The notes: generated from the sequence alone by a model not told the origin. A stretch of 36,816 nt of DNA from Candidatus Poribacteria bacterium (GCA_022394775.1 JAGFCB010000273.1:1-36816), one strand, 5' to 3'; positions 23,814 through 32,695 are shown, numbered from the stretch's first letter. Numbers and translations are program-made.

Positions 23814-24917
23814 ATGACAACATATCGAGCAGCTGTAATCGGTTTGGGACGTATGGGAAGTACCTTTGACGACGAAATCACGCAAGGGGGTTCGCTCTTT
23901 TTACCCTATTGCCACGGTCCAAGTTACTATTATGCCCCGAATGTGGAATTGGTTGCAGGCGCAGATCTACACGCCGAACAGGGCGCGATTTTTGGCGAGC
24001 GGTGGGGTCTGGGTTCAGCGCACATCTACAGCGATTATCGTGAGATGCTGGAAAAGGAAAATCTGGACATTGTCAGTGTCTGCACGACAGCACGGATCCG
24101 GTCAACCATCGTGCAAGATGTGGCACGCGCGGGTGTGAAAGCAATCTGGGCGGAGAAACCGATTTCGCTGAGTCTTGCGGAAGCAGACGAGATGGTGAAG
24201 ACCTGCCGAGCAGAAGGTGTCGCGCTGGCAATCAACTGTGCGCGACGCTGGAATCCTTTCTTTAGTGAAGCCCGAAGATTGATTGACGAAGGCGAAATCG
24301 GTGATGTGCTTCAGGTGACAGTTTATGCCCAGTGCGGATTATCACATAACGGTAGCCACGCCATTGATATTTTGCGCTACATGGCAGGTGGAAACGTTGA
24401 ATGGGTTTTCGGGGAGATGCAATCTGATGAAGCCGCTGCAGGCGAAGGTGATCTACAGGGAAACGGTTATCTTGTCTTTGATAATGGGGTTCGTGGGTAT
24501 CTCCGCAGTACATCGTGTGGGGCGGCACCGTGGGAGGTCGATGTCATCGGCACAACCGGACGCATCCGTTCTGTCAACAACGCCGAAACGTTTGAGTTGA
24601 TTCGTATGGTTCCGGGGGGTAGACGTGGACGTGGTGTGCCTGCACAATGTCCATTCCCGTGGCCTGTACGAATGCAAGGGATGGGGCTAACGATCGTTGA
24701 GGATCTCATTAACGCTATTGAGAACGGGACTTCTCCGAAGTGTTCGGGTGAAGATGGACGCGAAGCATTAGAGGTAGCAGTCGCGCTTCGGGAATCGCAT
24801 CGCCGTGGGGGTGTGAAAGTCGAGCTGCCAGTCGAAGATCGGAGCCTCCAGATTCTCTCCTCGGAGATCCAAGGCGACGACACACCCGCTCGAGTTCGCC
24901 GGTCACAAGCGAGTTGA
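23814..24917 (+). CDS. Gfo/Idh/MocA-family oxidoreductase
   Basis: Length is 367 residues. The N-terminal Rossmann motif is GLGRMG (10-15), and the family's catalytic-lysine motif is AEKPIS (Lys115). The C-terminal alpha/beta domain contains HNGSHAIDILRYMAG, whose histidine usually supports catalysis. These NAD(P)-dependent enzymes oxidise or reduce sugars, inositols and sugar acids. GGAGG lies upstream of the ATG. It precedes a PhyH dioxygenase gene in the same direction. The specific substrate is unknown. Confidence 0.92.
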   Translation: MTTYRAAVIGLGRMGSTFDDEITQGGSLFLPYCHGPSYYYAPNVELVAGADLHAEQGAIFGERWGLGSAHIYSDYREMLEKENLDIVSVCTTARIRSTIVQDVARAGVKAIWAEKPISLSLAEADEMVKTCRAEGVALAINCARRWNPFFSEARRLIDEGEIGDVLQVTVYAQCGLSHNGSHAIDILRYMAGGNVEWVFGEMQSDEAAAGEGDLQGNGYLVFDNGVRGYLRSTSCGAAPWEVDVIGTTGRIRSVNNAETFELIRMVPGGRRGRGVPAQCPFPWPVRMQGMGLTIVEDLINAIENGTSPKCSGEDGREALEVAVALRESHRRGGVKVELPVEDRSLQILSSEIQGDDTPARVRRSQAS

Positions 24918-24976
24918 TAGAAATCGCCAGTGCGCTAAAAGTCCCCGAAATAATGAACCCACAGACTGTTGTAGGA

Positions 24977-24992
24977 GCGGTTTCCAGACCGC
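24977..24992. repeat. Short palindromic repeat (GTAGGAGCGG...CCGCGACAG type)
   Basis: GCGGT and ACCGC pair around seven bases within TTGTAGGAGCGGTTTCCAGA. It resembles REP-like dispersed palindromes, but only this copy lies in the window. It is located in the 105-bp gap before the PhyH gene. Confidence 0.4.
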
Positions 24993-25022
24993 GACAGCAG
25001 AGAATCGAGACGAGGAAATTAC

Positions 25023-25841
25023 ATGAAACCGGTAGATTATACGTTTTTTAAAGAGAATGGCTACGTTTCACTCGGTAAAATTCTAAGCGATGCCGAAGTT
25101 GAGCATTTCGTCCATGTCTTTGACAAAGACCGGACTGAAATTCAAGATCACTGGTATCGTATTGGACATCACCAGACCATAAATTGCGATGCACTTCTGA
25201 CTGCCCCTGAATTCGACAATGTGATTCGGCATCCGATCGTTATGGATTGCCTACATACACTGATGGAAAATGCCCCTTGCTTTTCAGAGGTTTGTATCCG
25301 ACACATGGCACCGTATGATGGTGAACTGAATCGCGGTTGGCATCGAGATGGTCCGAGGCATTGGCTCGAACACCCGTTGCGTATCGGATTCATGCAGTTG
25401 ATGCTGTATCTAACCGATGTTGATGAAACGACGCACTGTTTTTCCTTATCACCGGAATCAGTAGAAGATGAGATTCTTGAAACAGACGCGCAATTGGAAC
25501 GTGGCGGAATCGTCGATTTGTACGGTCCCGCTGGAACAGCGATACTCTTCAACATCGGTGTTTTGCATACCGCTACGACCCGTCCGACTCAGGCAGAGCG
25601 CAAGACGGTACAAGTCTATTACGGACATCCGAGCCGTCGGTACTTGAGCGAGGATTCGATCATACCGGTTGAACTTTGGCGAGATCATCCCGATCCTGAG
25701 GCGCGCGCCTTTTATAGTGTATTCAACAACAAGACGCGCGACTATCTCGAACACACGGCTTCAACCGGTGAACTGTCATTTGAGGACACTTTGGCACTCC
25801 TACGCGAACTGGATGTCAAGCACCGCAAACGACCGGCGTGA
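25023..25841 (+). CDS. Phytanoyl-CoA dioxygenase (PhyH) family, complete iron site
   Basis: Length is 272 residues. The Fe(II) facial triad of 2-oxoglutarate oxygenases is complete: H-x-D in WHRDGP (His107, Asp109) and the distal His182 in GVLHTA. Arg193 in AERKTV is the probable 2-oxoglutarate anchor. It hydroxylates an unknown small molecule. GAGG precedes the ATG. Convergent with the DUF6807 gene, with a palindrome between them. Confidence 0.9.
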   Translation: MKPVDYTFFKENGYVSLGKILSDAEVEHFVHVFDKDRTEIQDHWYRIGHHQTINCDALLTAPEFDNVIRHPIVMDCLHTLMENAPCFSEVCIRHMAPYDGELNRGWHRDGPRHWLEHPLRIGFMQLMLYLTDVDETTHCFSLSPESVEDEILETDAQLERGGIVDLYGPAGTAILFNIGVLHTATTRPTQAERKTVQVYYGHPSRRYLSEDSIIPVELWRDHPDPEARAFYSVFNNKTRDYLEHTASTGELSFEDTLALLRELDVKHRKRPA

Positions 25842-25899
25842 ATTGGTGACAGTCTGCTATGAAACAGAACAACTGTAGCGGGACTTACGGATGTCAAGT

Positions 25900-25925
25900 C
25901 CCCCTGATAAGCGGGATTTAGGGGG
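25900..25925. terminator. Hairpin between convergent genes
   Basis: CCCCCT (25900-25905) and AGGGGG (25920-25925) pair around a 14-nt loop in the 106-bp gap between the PhyH stop and the DUF6807 stop. Its position suits a bidirectional terminator. The surrounding text also looks like a dispersed bacterial repeat, and a lone GGGACTTACGGA at 25880-25891 resembles a MITE end. Confidence 0.5.
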
Positions 25926-25947
25926 TTAAATACATTACCTAAAGTTC

Positions 25948-27084
25948 TCAGTCCTTCAAAATCTCCGCCTGCACCGGATTTACATAGCACTGATAATGCC
26001 GTTCGACATCTGCCTCTGGCGTAACACCTTTGTGGACGTAGACCCCAAATCGTAGACGGAAACGATCATCTTCCAGCTCATCGGGCGGATGATGGAGGAT
26101 ACTCATCTGTTCCTGTACAGCGATTTCCCCGAAAAACCCCGGATGTTCAGCATTTTCTGGGTGATCAAAGAGCGCGATACCCGCTACGCCATCTCCGACT
26201 GTGCCGCCTAAATCGCACCACCGTGCACGTTGATGATGCACCTCTGTTCTGCCAATCTGTCCTTCAGAATTTTCAACATGCCCTTTTTCTGGGATACCCA
26301 TTGATGGATTCAAACGCGCGACAAAAAGGAATTGCCGATCACCGATGTCCAGCGGTGGTGTTGTTTCGTGCGTAATTTCCAGAAACCGCCGCGTGTCGCT
26401 TCCATACCATGCTCGAGCGGTCCGCGTTTCTGTCATGATAACTTCACCATCGCCCTTAACATGGATTAGGTCTTCGACAAATTCGGCGTAGACGTTCCCT
26501 TCAGTGATTCGGACAAAACGCTGGTGCAACATTTTCCCGCAGGGACCATAAGGCGGCTCATCCCAATCAGACCAGATGTTCGCAGACCCACCTTCGCCGT
26601 GCCCCCCGTAGGCGAGGTAAAGTCCTGTGTGATGCGGATGGTCACCACCGCCAGCCCCACGGACCACAGTCCCATAATTCGCATTAATGGGCCAGAAGTA
26701 AGGCTTCCAGACACCGAGAAAGTTGTATCGTGCGAATACCGAGTCATCGGCGGAAATGAGCAGATGCGCGGGTTTCTGTTCGATTTGATAACGGGCTTTT
26801 GGTGTCGGCTCATTGATCTGTCGGATCGCGTAATATGCCGATGTTTCCGCTGGCAGTTCACCTGTCTGCCATGCAAGTTCACGTAGCGTCGGCTCAAATT
26901 GGCATGGGATATTTTCGCTGGAGACATGACCCTCTGCATCTGCTACGGACATCGCAAGCCCCGAAACCCCTTCTTGCCAATCGGGGAAGTAATGTTTCGG
27001 CTTAAAACGCAAGCGGACGAGGTCATTGTGCCGCTCGACTGAACCCGCCTCAATTTTGATGATTACACTTTGATTTTTTGTCAA
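25948..27084 (-). CDS. DUF6807/PmoA-family protein
   Basis: Length is 378 residues. The hallmark GDHPHHTGLYLAYGG lies mid-protein, after FARYNFLGVWKPYFWPI, and is followed by ANIWSDW. This pattern defines the family annotated as methane oxygenase PmoA or DUF6807, which is unrelated to particulate methane monooxygenase in sequence. Family members are frequent in Planctomycetes and Poribacteria beside sugar oxidoreductases, and their function is unknown. The start is TTG 27084 with TAGGAG seven bases upstream. No signal peptide, so cytoplasmic. Confidence 0.82.
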   Translation of the reverse strand: MTKNQSVIIKIEAGSVERHNDLVRLRFKPKHYFPDWQEGVSGLAMSVADAEGHVSSENIPCQFEPTLRELAWQTGELPAETSAYYAIRQINEPTPKARYQIEQKPAHLLISADDSVFARYNFLGVWKPYFWPINANYGTVVRGAGGGDHPHHTGLYLAYGGHGEGGSANIWSDWDEPPYGPCGKMLHQRFVRITEGNVYAEFVEDLIHVKGDGEVIMTETRTARAWYGSDTRRFLEITHETTPPLDIGDRQFLFVARLNPSMGIPEKGHVENSEGQIGRTEVHHQRARWCDLGGTVGDGVAGIALFDHPENAEHPGFFGEIAVQEQMSILHHPPDELEDDRFRLRFGVYVHKGVTPEADVERHYQCYVNPVQAEILKD

Positions 27085-27174
27085 AAGTTAACTCCTAAAA
27101 GGTAAAGGTATTTGTGGTAGATTTTAGAAATATATGAACATTAATGAGTTGTTGAGGATTGGCTTTCATAACCA

Positions 27175-27978
27175 TTAACGATAAGATTGCGCGGCTTTAA
27201 TCCGTCCCCAGGTGAGACTTAACTTTCCAATGGGTTCGACTGATAACCCCTGTGCCTCAAAGTTCTGCTTGATTTCTTCCAGTGTCAGTACTTTCTCATA
27301 AATACGTACCTCGTCTACCGCACCTATCAAGTATCCATCGGTGTTGCCATCTTGGGCGATGTACCAGTTCGTTTCACCGCCACCTATATCGCCCGACATT
27401 GCCTCATCCTCTTTGACGAGAACGCCATCGACATACACCTTCGCTTGGTCCTCTTCGCGTGTCGCCACCACATGATGCCATTTGCCATCGGCGTAATCTT
27501 CATCGGTTATCCACGCTTTTCTGACGTTGTTGGCTTGTTCGGTATAGTATCGAAGTTGTCCAGTGTCCTGATTAAAGCCGAGTCGAAAGAAATGATCGAA
27601 GAAATTCGTTTTATTTGTCAGGATATATTGCCAACTGATGCGACTGTCAGCGGTTTTCAAAAACCATGCTTCATACGACGCTGGGTTCTCGCCGATTTTG
27701 AAAATGCTTGGCAGTTCCACACAATCCGGTTTTCCAGCAAAATCAAGCGCATCGCCGAGATGACCTTCAATGGATTTCGGCTCACCGACGACTGTTCCAT
27801 CCTTACCGCTAATGATGTCTTTAACCGTATCGCCAGCGATGTCATCTTTATCGAGCGTGTAATAACTCACTAAGCCGTCTGTAACAACTCGCGCTTTTAC
27901 CCCAGTAACTAAAACAAGCGTACAGAAGAGGATAAAACCTGTTTGGATGATCCACCAACTTAAAAGTTTTGGTTTCAT
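27175..27978 (-). CDS. Secreted LamG-domain protein 3 with shared C-terminal motif
   Basis: The start is ATG 27978, five bases after GGAGG; the upstream ATG at 27990 would put the ribosome site inside the gene. The product is 267 residues. A long signal peptide (about 1-30, ending VKA) is followed by a LamG domain (VSYYTLDKDD, GDALDFAGKPDCVELP, SYEAWFLKT, KWHHVVATREEDQAKVYVDG, GAVDEVRIYEKVLT). It is clearly diverged from LamG proteins 1 and 2. The C-terminus again carries VEPIGKLSLTWGRIKAAQSYR-like residues, starting at V, 21 residues from the end. A promoter with 17-bp spacing lies upstream. Confidence 0.87.
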   Translation of the reverse strand: MKPKLLSWWIIQTGFILFCTLVLVTGVKARVVTDGLVSYYTLDKDDIAGDTVKDIISGKDGTVVGEPKSIEGHLGDALDFAGKPDCVELPSIFKIGENPASYEAWFLKTADSRISWQYILTNKTNFFDHFFRLGFNQDTGQLRYYTEQANNVRKAWITDEDYADGKWHHVVATREEDQAKVYVDGVLVKEDEAMSGDIGGGETNWYIAQDGNTDGYLIGAVDEVRIYEKVLTLEEIKQNFEAQGLSVEPIGKLSLTWGRIKAAQSYR

Positions 27979-28009
27979 GATTGCCTCCATTCACATTTCA
28001 ATTGTCGTT

Positions 28010-28038
28010 ATGATAACAAATTTGAGGAAGATTATCAA
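28010..28038 (-). promoter_or_regulatory. Sigma70-type promoter for LamG protein 3
   Basis: On the minus strand TTGATA (28033-28038) and TATCAT (28010-28015) are 17 bp apart. The transcript would start near 28003, about 25 nt before the ATG at 27978, leaving room for its GGAGG. Confidence 0.65.
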
Positions 28039-28417
28039 TGAAGAATCAAACTGATACCGTTGCTGATACAGTCAGAGCCATTCAATTTTAAGAAATTATT
28101 GGGTTTCACGCCTTTTTCTCAAGGATCCGGTTCGGTTAGGAATGCAGATCGCAACCTCCCTTTATCCACCTTATCAGGAGGGTAGGCGAGTACGCCGCAA
28201 AACCGGACTTACCGGGCCTGCGGTGAAAATTCGATCGAAAAATGGACAATTGAATGCCTCTGCGGATACCATAAATTCCAGTTGACAATGGTTCAATTGT
28301 GTAGTATAGTTATACCAAATTCAATCTGTCTATTTGGTGGAATTGTGAATTCAAAACTTGGGGAGGTGTTAAATCCTATAAACTAATTTTGCTGGGATTA
28401 AATATTAGGGGGTAGGG
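28039..28417. other. Divergent intergenic region with repeat-like sequence
   Basis: There is no gene here. Between 28119 and 28215 lies a repeat-like patch. It has inverted bits GGATCCGGTT / AACCGGACTT and an inner CCTCC (28155-28159) / GGAGG (28177-28181) pair, possibly a dispersed palindromic element. The promoter of the hydrolase operon is to its right. Confidence 0.4.
28282..28310 (+). promoter_or_regulatory. Sigma70-type promoter for the hydrolase-PhyH-PhyH operon
   Basis: TTGACA (28282-28287) and TATAGT (28305-28310) are separated by exactly 17 bp. The predicted start near 28317 gives a 100-nt leader before ATG 28418. The three downstream genes are tightly packed, so it likely serves all of them. 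Confidence 0.78.
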
Positions 28418-29272
28418 ATGTATCAAGAAGAGATACTTCAGATTAATGGGGTTCGGCTTTGGACGGCTATCCAAGGCACGGGTCAACCGATGGTGCTGTG
28501 CCACGGGGGTCCCGGTGGTTATGATTATCTTGCTCCTGTTGCCGATATGACCTCTGACTTATGTCGAGTTATCCGATACGATCAGCGTGGGAGTGGACGT
28601 TCACAACCGGTGGGTCCCTACGATGTGTCTACATTTGTTGATGATTTGGAGGGATTGAGAAAACATTTCAACTTTGAACGTTGGATTGTTGGCGGTCATT
28701 CGTGGGGTGCCGGACTTGCTTTGGCTTATGCAGTCAGGTTTCCGGCTCGGACGATAGCCGTTCTTCACATTGCTGGCACGGGTATTGATGATCAGTGGCA
28801 CGAGGCGTATCGCGAAAATCGGTTAAATGCGCTGAGCGAATCAGAGCGTGAAGAATATGAACGGCTGCGGGCGCAAAGAGGACAGGCTGAAGATGCTGAT
28901 GGGGAACGGATATTGAACAGGCTTCGTGCTTTAAGTCGCATGACAGATGTTTTTGATCCGAATCAAGTTGACAATCTCCCGAGTTTTGATGAATATTTTG
29001 TGAGCAATGAAGCCAACGAAAAGGTTGGCGCGGACTGGAAGAATTACACCAAAGATTCAAAATTCCGACAATCCGTTTACAATCTATCTATGCCTGTGCT
29101 TTTTCTTCATGGTGCTTGTGATCCGCGTCCGGTTCACTTTATAGAAACGCTTGCCGCTAAACTATCTCGTAGTAGGCTTGCATCTATTCCCGAATCAGGA
29201 CATTATCCTTGGATAGAAAAGCCCGATGAAGTGAAATCATCACTCAGGCAGTTTGTAGTAGATTTTATTTAG
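28418..29272 (+). CDS. Alpha/beta hydrolase (proline iminopeptidase-like, S33)
   Basis: Length is 284 residues. The HGGPGG oxyanion motif (29-34), nucleophile Ser95 in GGHSWGAG, Asp235 in GACDPRP and His262 in SGHYPW form a full catalytic triad. The RYDQRGSGRS segment is typical of the proline iminopeptidase branch, but many relatives are esterases or C-C hydrolases. It is the first gene of a probable three-gene operon with two PhyH oxygenases. That suggests joint processing of one small molecule. Confidence 0.9.
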   Translation: MYQEEILQINGVRLWTAIQGTGQPMVLCHGGPGGYDYLAPVADMTSDLCRVIRYDQRGSGRSQPVGPYDVSTFVDDLEGLRKHFNFERWIVGGHSWGAGLALAYAVRFPARTIAVLHIAGTGIDDQWHEAYRENRLNALSESEREEYERLRAQRGQAEDADGERILNRLRALSRMTDVFDPNQVDNLPSFDEYFVSNEANEKVGADWKNYTKDSKFRQSVYNLSMPVLFLHGACDPRPVHFIETLAAKLSRSRLASIPESGHYPWIEKPDEVKSSLRQFVVDFI

Positions 29273-29290
29273 TATGGAATAGGAGACAGT

Positions 29291-30163
29291 ATGCTAATTC
29301 GCGGTGAAGACAGTGCCCTTGAGCTCCCCTCAACGCTAACGGAAGAGGAGAAATGGCACTATGATCTGTTTGGTTATTTAGTGCTTCGGCAGGTGGTATC
29401 ACCAGCAGAAGTCGAACAGATGCTTGAGATTGCAAGTAGATGGTTTGCGAACCCTGAAGCAGTGCCTGAACCTGTAAACGTTACTCAAGACGAATATAGC
29501 GGTGTGCTGAATAATGTTCAGTACGGCGATCGGATTTTCGAGCGGCTATCGCTGAATGAAAAAGTGATGCGGATTGTGATGGGTTTAATGTGGAACCGTC
29601 CGAGGCTGTTCAATTTCGCGCTCGTCATGCAGAAACAACGTCCTATTCCTGAAGGCGAAAAGGAGAGACTTCACCGCGATACCAGTGGTTTTGAATTCCC
29701 TGACGGGTTCCGTAATCCTCATAACGACTATCAAGCAGGAAATGGTCAGATCTACTCCAATTATGTTAACACCGCCATAACGCTCGTTGATGTGCCACAG
29801 GATAACGGTTTCATGTGCATCCCCGGTACACATAAATCGCAAATCAAACTCCCCTCAACGCTTGATATAGACAACGAATGGGCACCCGCGATTACTTTTG
29901 AGTTGAAAGCAGGAGACTGTCTCATCTTCTCACCGCGACTGATGCACGGTCCAAAATTTTGGAAAGTTGATTATCCACGTCGTGTTGTTTTCAATCGTTA
30001 TCAATTCAGTTTTTATTTTAATGAGAACTATAACTTACCGATAGAAACACATCGCCACTGTATTTCTGATGATCAATACGAATTGGAATCCGTCCAACGG
30101 AGCGAAAAGGGGTTTGCCAAACGGATCCTCGAAAAAATGGAAAGAGGAGAAGAACTATGCTGA
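29291..30163 (+). CDS. Phytanoyl-CoA dioxygenase (PhyH) family, first of tandem pair
   Basis: Length is 290 residues. The iron-binding H-x-D is LHRD (His128, Asp130), and the distal histidine is His218 in LMHGPKFW, followed by Arg229/Arg230 as 2-oxoglutarate anchor. GGAG lies upstream of the ATG, 18 bp after the hydrolase stop. Its last codons overlap the start of the next PhyH gene (ATGCTGA), so the two are translationally coupled and may act as partners. Confidence 0.88.
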   Translation: MLIRGEDSALELPSTLTEEEKWHYDLFGYLVLRQVVSPAEVEQMLEIASRWFANPEAVPEPVNVTQDEYSGVLNNVQYGDRIFERLSLNEKVMRIVMGLMWNRPRLFNFALVMQKQRPIPEGEKERLHRDTSGFEFPDGFRNPHNDYQAGNGQIYSNYVNTAITLVDVPQDNGFMCIPGTHKSQIKLPSTLDIDNEWAPAITFELKAGDCLIFSPRLMHGPKFWKVDYPRRVVFNRYQFSFYFNENYNLPIETHRHCISDDQYELESVQRSEKGFAKRILEKMERGEELC

Positions 30164-30975
30164 CGCAGGAAGAGAAGTGGTACCTTGATCTACTCGGCTA
30201 TTTTGTGGTCCGAAATGCTGTACCGAAAGCGGATGTTGAGTTGATGAAGACGCAGATGTTTGAATGGTACGAATGGGACGAAGCAGATTTCAAACTGCCC
30301 ATGCGGATTAACGCGCCAGAGGGTAAACCGTGGTGGGTCTACAACATGCATTATGGGCATGAAGCGTTTCAACGGCTTATCTTGAACCCAGAGATATTAC
30401 GGGTTGTGACCGCGTTGACATGGAACCATCCGCGAGTTTTTGATGTCGTGGCGAATATTTGCTATCCCAACGCGGATGGATTGGAACTGCACGGCGGGCA
30501 TAAAGGCTGGTTCCGAAGTCCGCATCACCAATACCAGGTCGCCAACGATGAGGTCTTCGCGAGTTTCTTTAATCTCTCTGTTTCATTGGTGGATGTGCCA
30601 CCCGGCAACGGATTTGCTTGCATTCCCGGCAGTCACAAATCTGACTTCCAGTATCCAGAACACATCACGATGGATGATCCACCACCCATGGTTCACAATG
30701 TTCCCGTAAATGCTGGCGACTTCATTGTGTTTCTCCCAAACACACGGCACGCTGGAAGACGTTGGACCCACGAAGCCTATCCCCGGATGACGGTGTTTTT
30801 ACGGTGGGTCTACGCGAAACAGTTCCATCACGCTGACTCGTCTCGATGGTTTCCGTTTGATGCACATAAGGATGAAATTCCAGCAGCACTTCACGAACTT
30901 GAGAGTCGAGACCACGGACAGCGGAAGGCGTTAGATGAACTCATAGATTCGTTTAAAGTAGATGTGCCGGAATGA
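30157..30975 (+). CDS. PhyH-family protein with HxG in place of HxD
   Basis: Length is 272 residues. It aligns with the preceding paralogue through LVDVPxxNGFxCIPGxHKS. At the iron site the sequence reads LHGGH (His112, Gly114) where the partner has LHRD. The distal His198 (NTRHAG) and Arg210 (YPRMTV) are kept. A glycine or alanine at this place characterises non-heme iron halogenases, where chloride fills the vacant site; but it also occurs in PhyH relatives of unknown activity. It overlaps the upstream gene by seven bases. Confidence 0.85.
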   Translation: MLTQEEKWYLDLLGYFVVRNAVPKADVELMKTQMFEWYEWDEADFKLPMRINAPEGKPWWVYNMHYGHEAFQRLILNPEILRVVTALTWNHPRVFDVVANICYPNADGLELHGGHKGWFRSPHHQYQVANDEVFASFFNLSVSLVDVPPGNGFACIPGSHKSDFQYPEHITMDDPPPMVHNVPVNAGDFIVFLPNTRHAGRRWTHEAYPRMTVFLRWVYAKQFHHADSSRWFPFDAHKDEIPAALHELESRDHGQRKALDELIDSFKVDVPE

Positions 30976-30988
30976 TCTGAAAAAAGCG

Positions 30989-31017
30989 TTGACGTGAACT
31001 TAGAGAATTGATAAGAT
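30989..31017 (+). promoter_or_regulatory. Sigma70-type promoter for the NuoE-NuoF fusion gene
   Basis: TTGACG (30989-30994) and TAAGAT (31012-31017) are separated by 17 bp. The predicted start near 31024 leaves a leader of about 37 nt that includes TTGGAG just before ATG 31061. Confidence 0.6.
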
Positions 31018-31060
31018 GCACGAAGAAATTATTCTTTGTTTTCCTGTATTGGAGAATTAG

Positions 31061-32695
31061 ATGACAGTTCCGATGAACCGAGAAGTGATTGCCCAATGGC
31101 GCGATGAACCTGCACCCTTGCTTGCCCTACTACACGCTTTCCATGACCGAGACGGGTTTATTTCGGAGGCAGTCCTTCGCGACATCGCAGTCGGACTTCG
31201 GATTCCACTCGCCGAGCTTTTTGGCACCCTAACGTTTTACCACCATTTTGCACGTGAAGTACCTGGACAGGATGCACCGCGCGTCTGTACAGGACCCGTC
31301 TGTCGGTTGCAAGGCGGCTTGGAGATTCTTGAAGCACTCCAAGACGAAGGCGCGACCGAGATGCCTTGTGCTGGAAGGTGCGACGATTGTGTGCCTGTTC
31401 TGAAAGGGCATCAGGTGTTTGTTGGGAAGCATGTAGATGACCTGTCTGTAGAACCCTCCCCTTTACCACCACCATATCCGGGCGATGGTGAAGAATGTAT
31501 CTTCGCTGAGATTCGCGAACCGGGACGCAGGACGTTAACAGGTTATGAACGCACCGGTGGCTATGAGGCGTTAAGACGTGCGGTAACAACGCTTACACCC
31601 ACAGATGTGATTGACACGCTCAAAGAGAGTCAACTCGCCGGCAGAGGTGGTGCGGGATTTCCGACGGGCATGAAATGGGAATCGGTTTTGAATGCCCCGG
31701 GTGAACCGAAAACGATCGTCTGCAACGCAGATGAAGGCGAACCGGGCTGCTTCAAAGATCGGGTTATCCTCGATTACGCACCACACGCTGCGATTGAGGG
31801 AATGGCGCTTTCCGCTTATGCAACAGGCGCGACACAAGGCTTTATCTATCTCCGATATGAGTACCCAGAAACCTTAAAAATACTGAAACGGGCACTTGCG
31901 GAGGCAGCAGCCGCCGGATTACTTGGCGATGCTATACTCAGTGAAGATTTTAATTTTCACATCTATATCCGACGCGGTGCGGGTGCTTACGTCTGTGGTG
32001 AGGAAGGGTCGTTATTGAACAGCCTTGAGGGGAAACATCCGTTTCCGAGAAACCGTCCGCCTTATCCAGTAACACATGGGTTTGAGAATTTACCCACTGC
32101 TGTGAACAATGTGGAGACACTCGCCGCTGCTGTACAAATTTTACGACACGGTGCGGAATGGTATAAAAACCTCAGTTATGACGAAAATTTGGCGGGCACA
32201 AAGATTATAAGTCTCTCTGGGGATATTCAAAGACCGGGGAATTACGAGGTCCCGTTCGGGCTTCCGTTGAAAACGCTTCTCTACGAGTGGGCAGGCGGCG
32301 CGCCAGAGGGGCGCGAAATTCAAGCAATTACGACGGCGGGGGTATCTGGTGGGTTTATCGCTGGCGATGATTTAGATATTACTATTGATGAACCGAGTTT
32401 CCAAAAAGTTGGTGCAATGCTCGGTGCAGCAGGGATTATGGTGTTCGATAACACGCGAGATATGCTTGGTGTTGCTCGCAATGTGATGGAATTTTTTGCT
32501 GAGGAGTCTTGTGGAAAATGTTTTCCCTGTCGTATCGGCACGCAACGGCTGACAGAACTTTTGTCTGCACCCTTGGACCCGAATTCGGAAGCACTGATTT
32601 CGGAGATTGGGGCGGTGATGCGGGCGACAAGTGCCTGTGGACTCGGCACCGCTGCACCGAACATTACAGACGGTCTAATGCGGTATTTTTGTTAA
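31061..32695 (+). CDS. NuoE-NuoF fusion, NAD-linked diaphorase subunit (FdsB/HoxF-like)
   Basis: Length is 544 residues. Residues about 1-130 form a NuoE/thioredoxin-like [2Fe-2S] module with Cys76, Cys81, Cys103 and Cys107. The rest is NuoF: FMN/NADH motifs GRGGAGFPTGMKW, NADEGEPGCFKDR and GAYVCGEEGSLLNSLEG, then the [4Fe-4S] ligands in ESCGKCFPCR and the later SACGLG. Such fusions serve as the NAD-reducing unit of soluble formate dehydrogenases or bidirectional hydrogenases. No catalytic subunit (FdsA, HoxH or NuoG-like) is adjacent in this window, so the electron donor is unknown. It has its own promoter. Confidence 0.92.
   Translation: MTVPMNREVIAQWRDEPAPLLALLHAFHDRDGFISEAVLRDIAVGLRIPLAELFGTLTFYHHFAREVPGQDAPRVCTGPVCRLQGGLEILEALQDEGATEMPCAGRCDDCVPVLKGHQVFVGKHVDDLSVEPSPLPPPYPGDGEECIFAEIREPGRRTLTGYERTGGYEALRRAVTTLTPTDVIDTLKESQLAGRGGAGFPTGMKWESVLNAPGEPKTIVCNADEGEPGCFKDRVILDYAPHAAIEGMALSAYATGATQGFIYLRYEYPETLKILKRALAEAAAAGLLGDAILSEDFNFHIYIRRGAGAYVCGEEGSLLNSLEGKHPFPRNRPPYPVTHGFENLPTAVNNVETLAAAVQILRHGAEWYKNLSYDENLAGTKIISLSGDIQRPGNYEVPFGLPLKTLLYEWAGGAPEGREIQAITTAGVSGGFIAGDDLDITIDEPSFQKVGAMLGAAGIMVFDNTRDMLGVARNVMEFFAEESCGKCFPCRIGTQRLTELLSAPLDPNSEALISEIGAVMRATSACGLGTAAPNITDGLMRYFC

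Noticed and set aside
25880..25891. GGGACTTACGGA resembling the MITE terminal repeat
   Set aside because: Only one end is present and it has mismatches. No partner or target-site duplication was found nearby.
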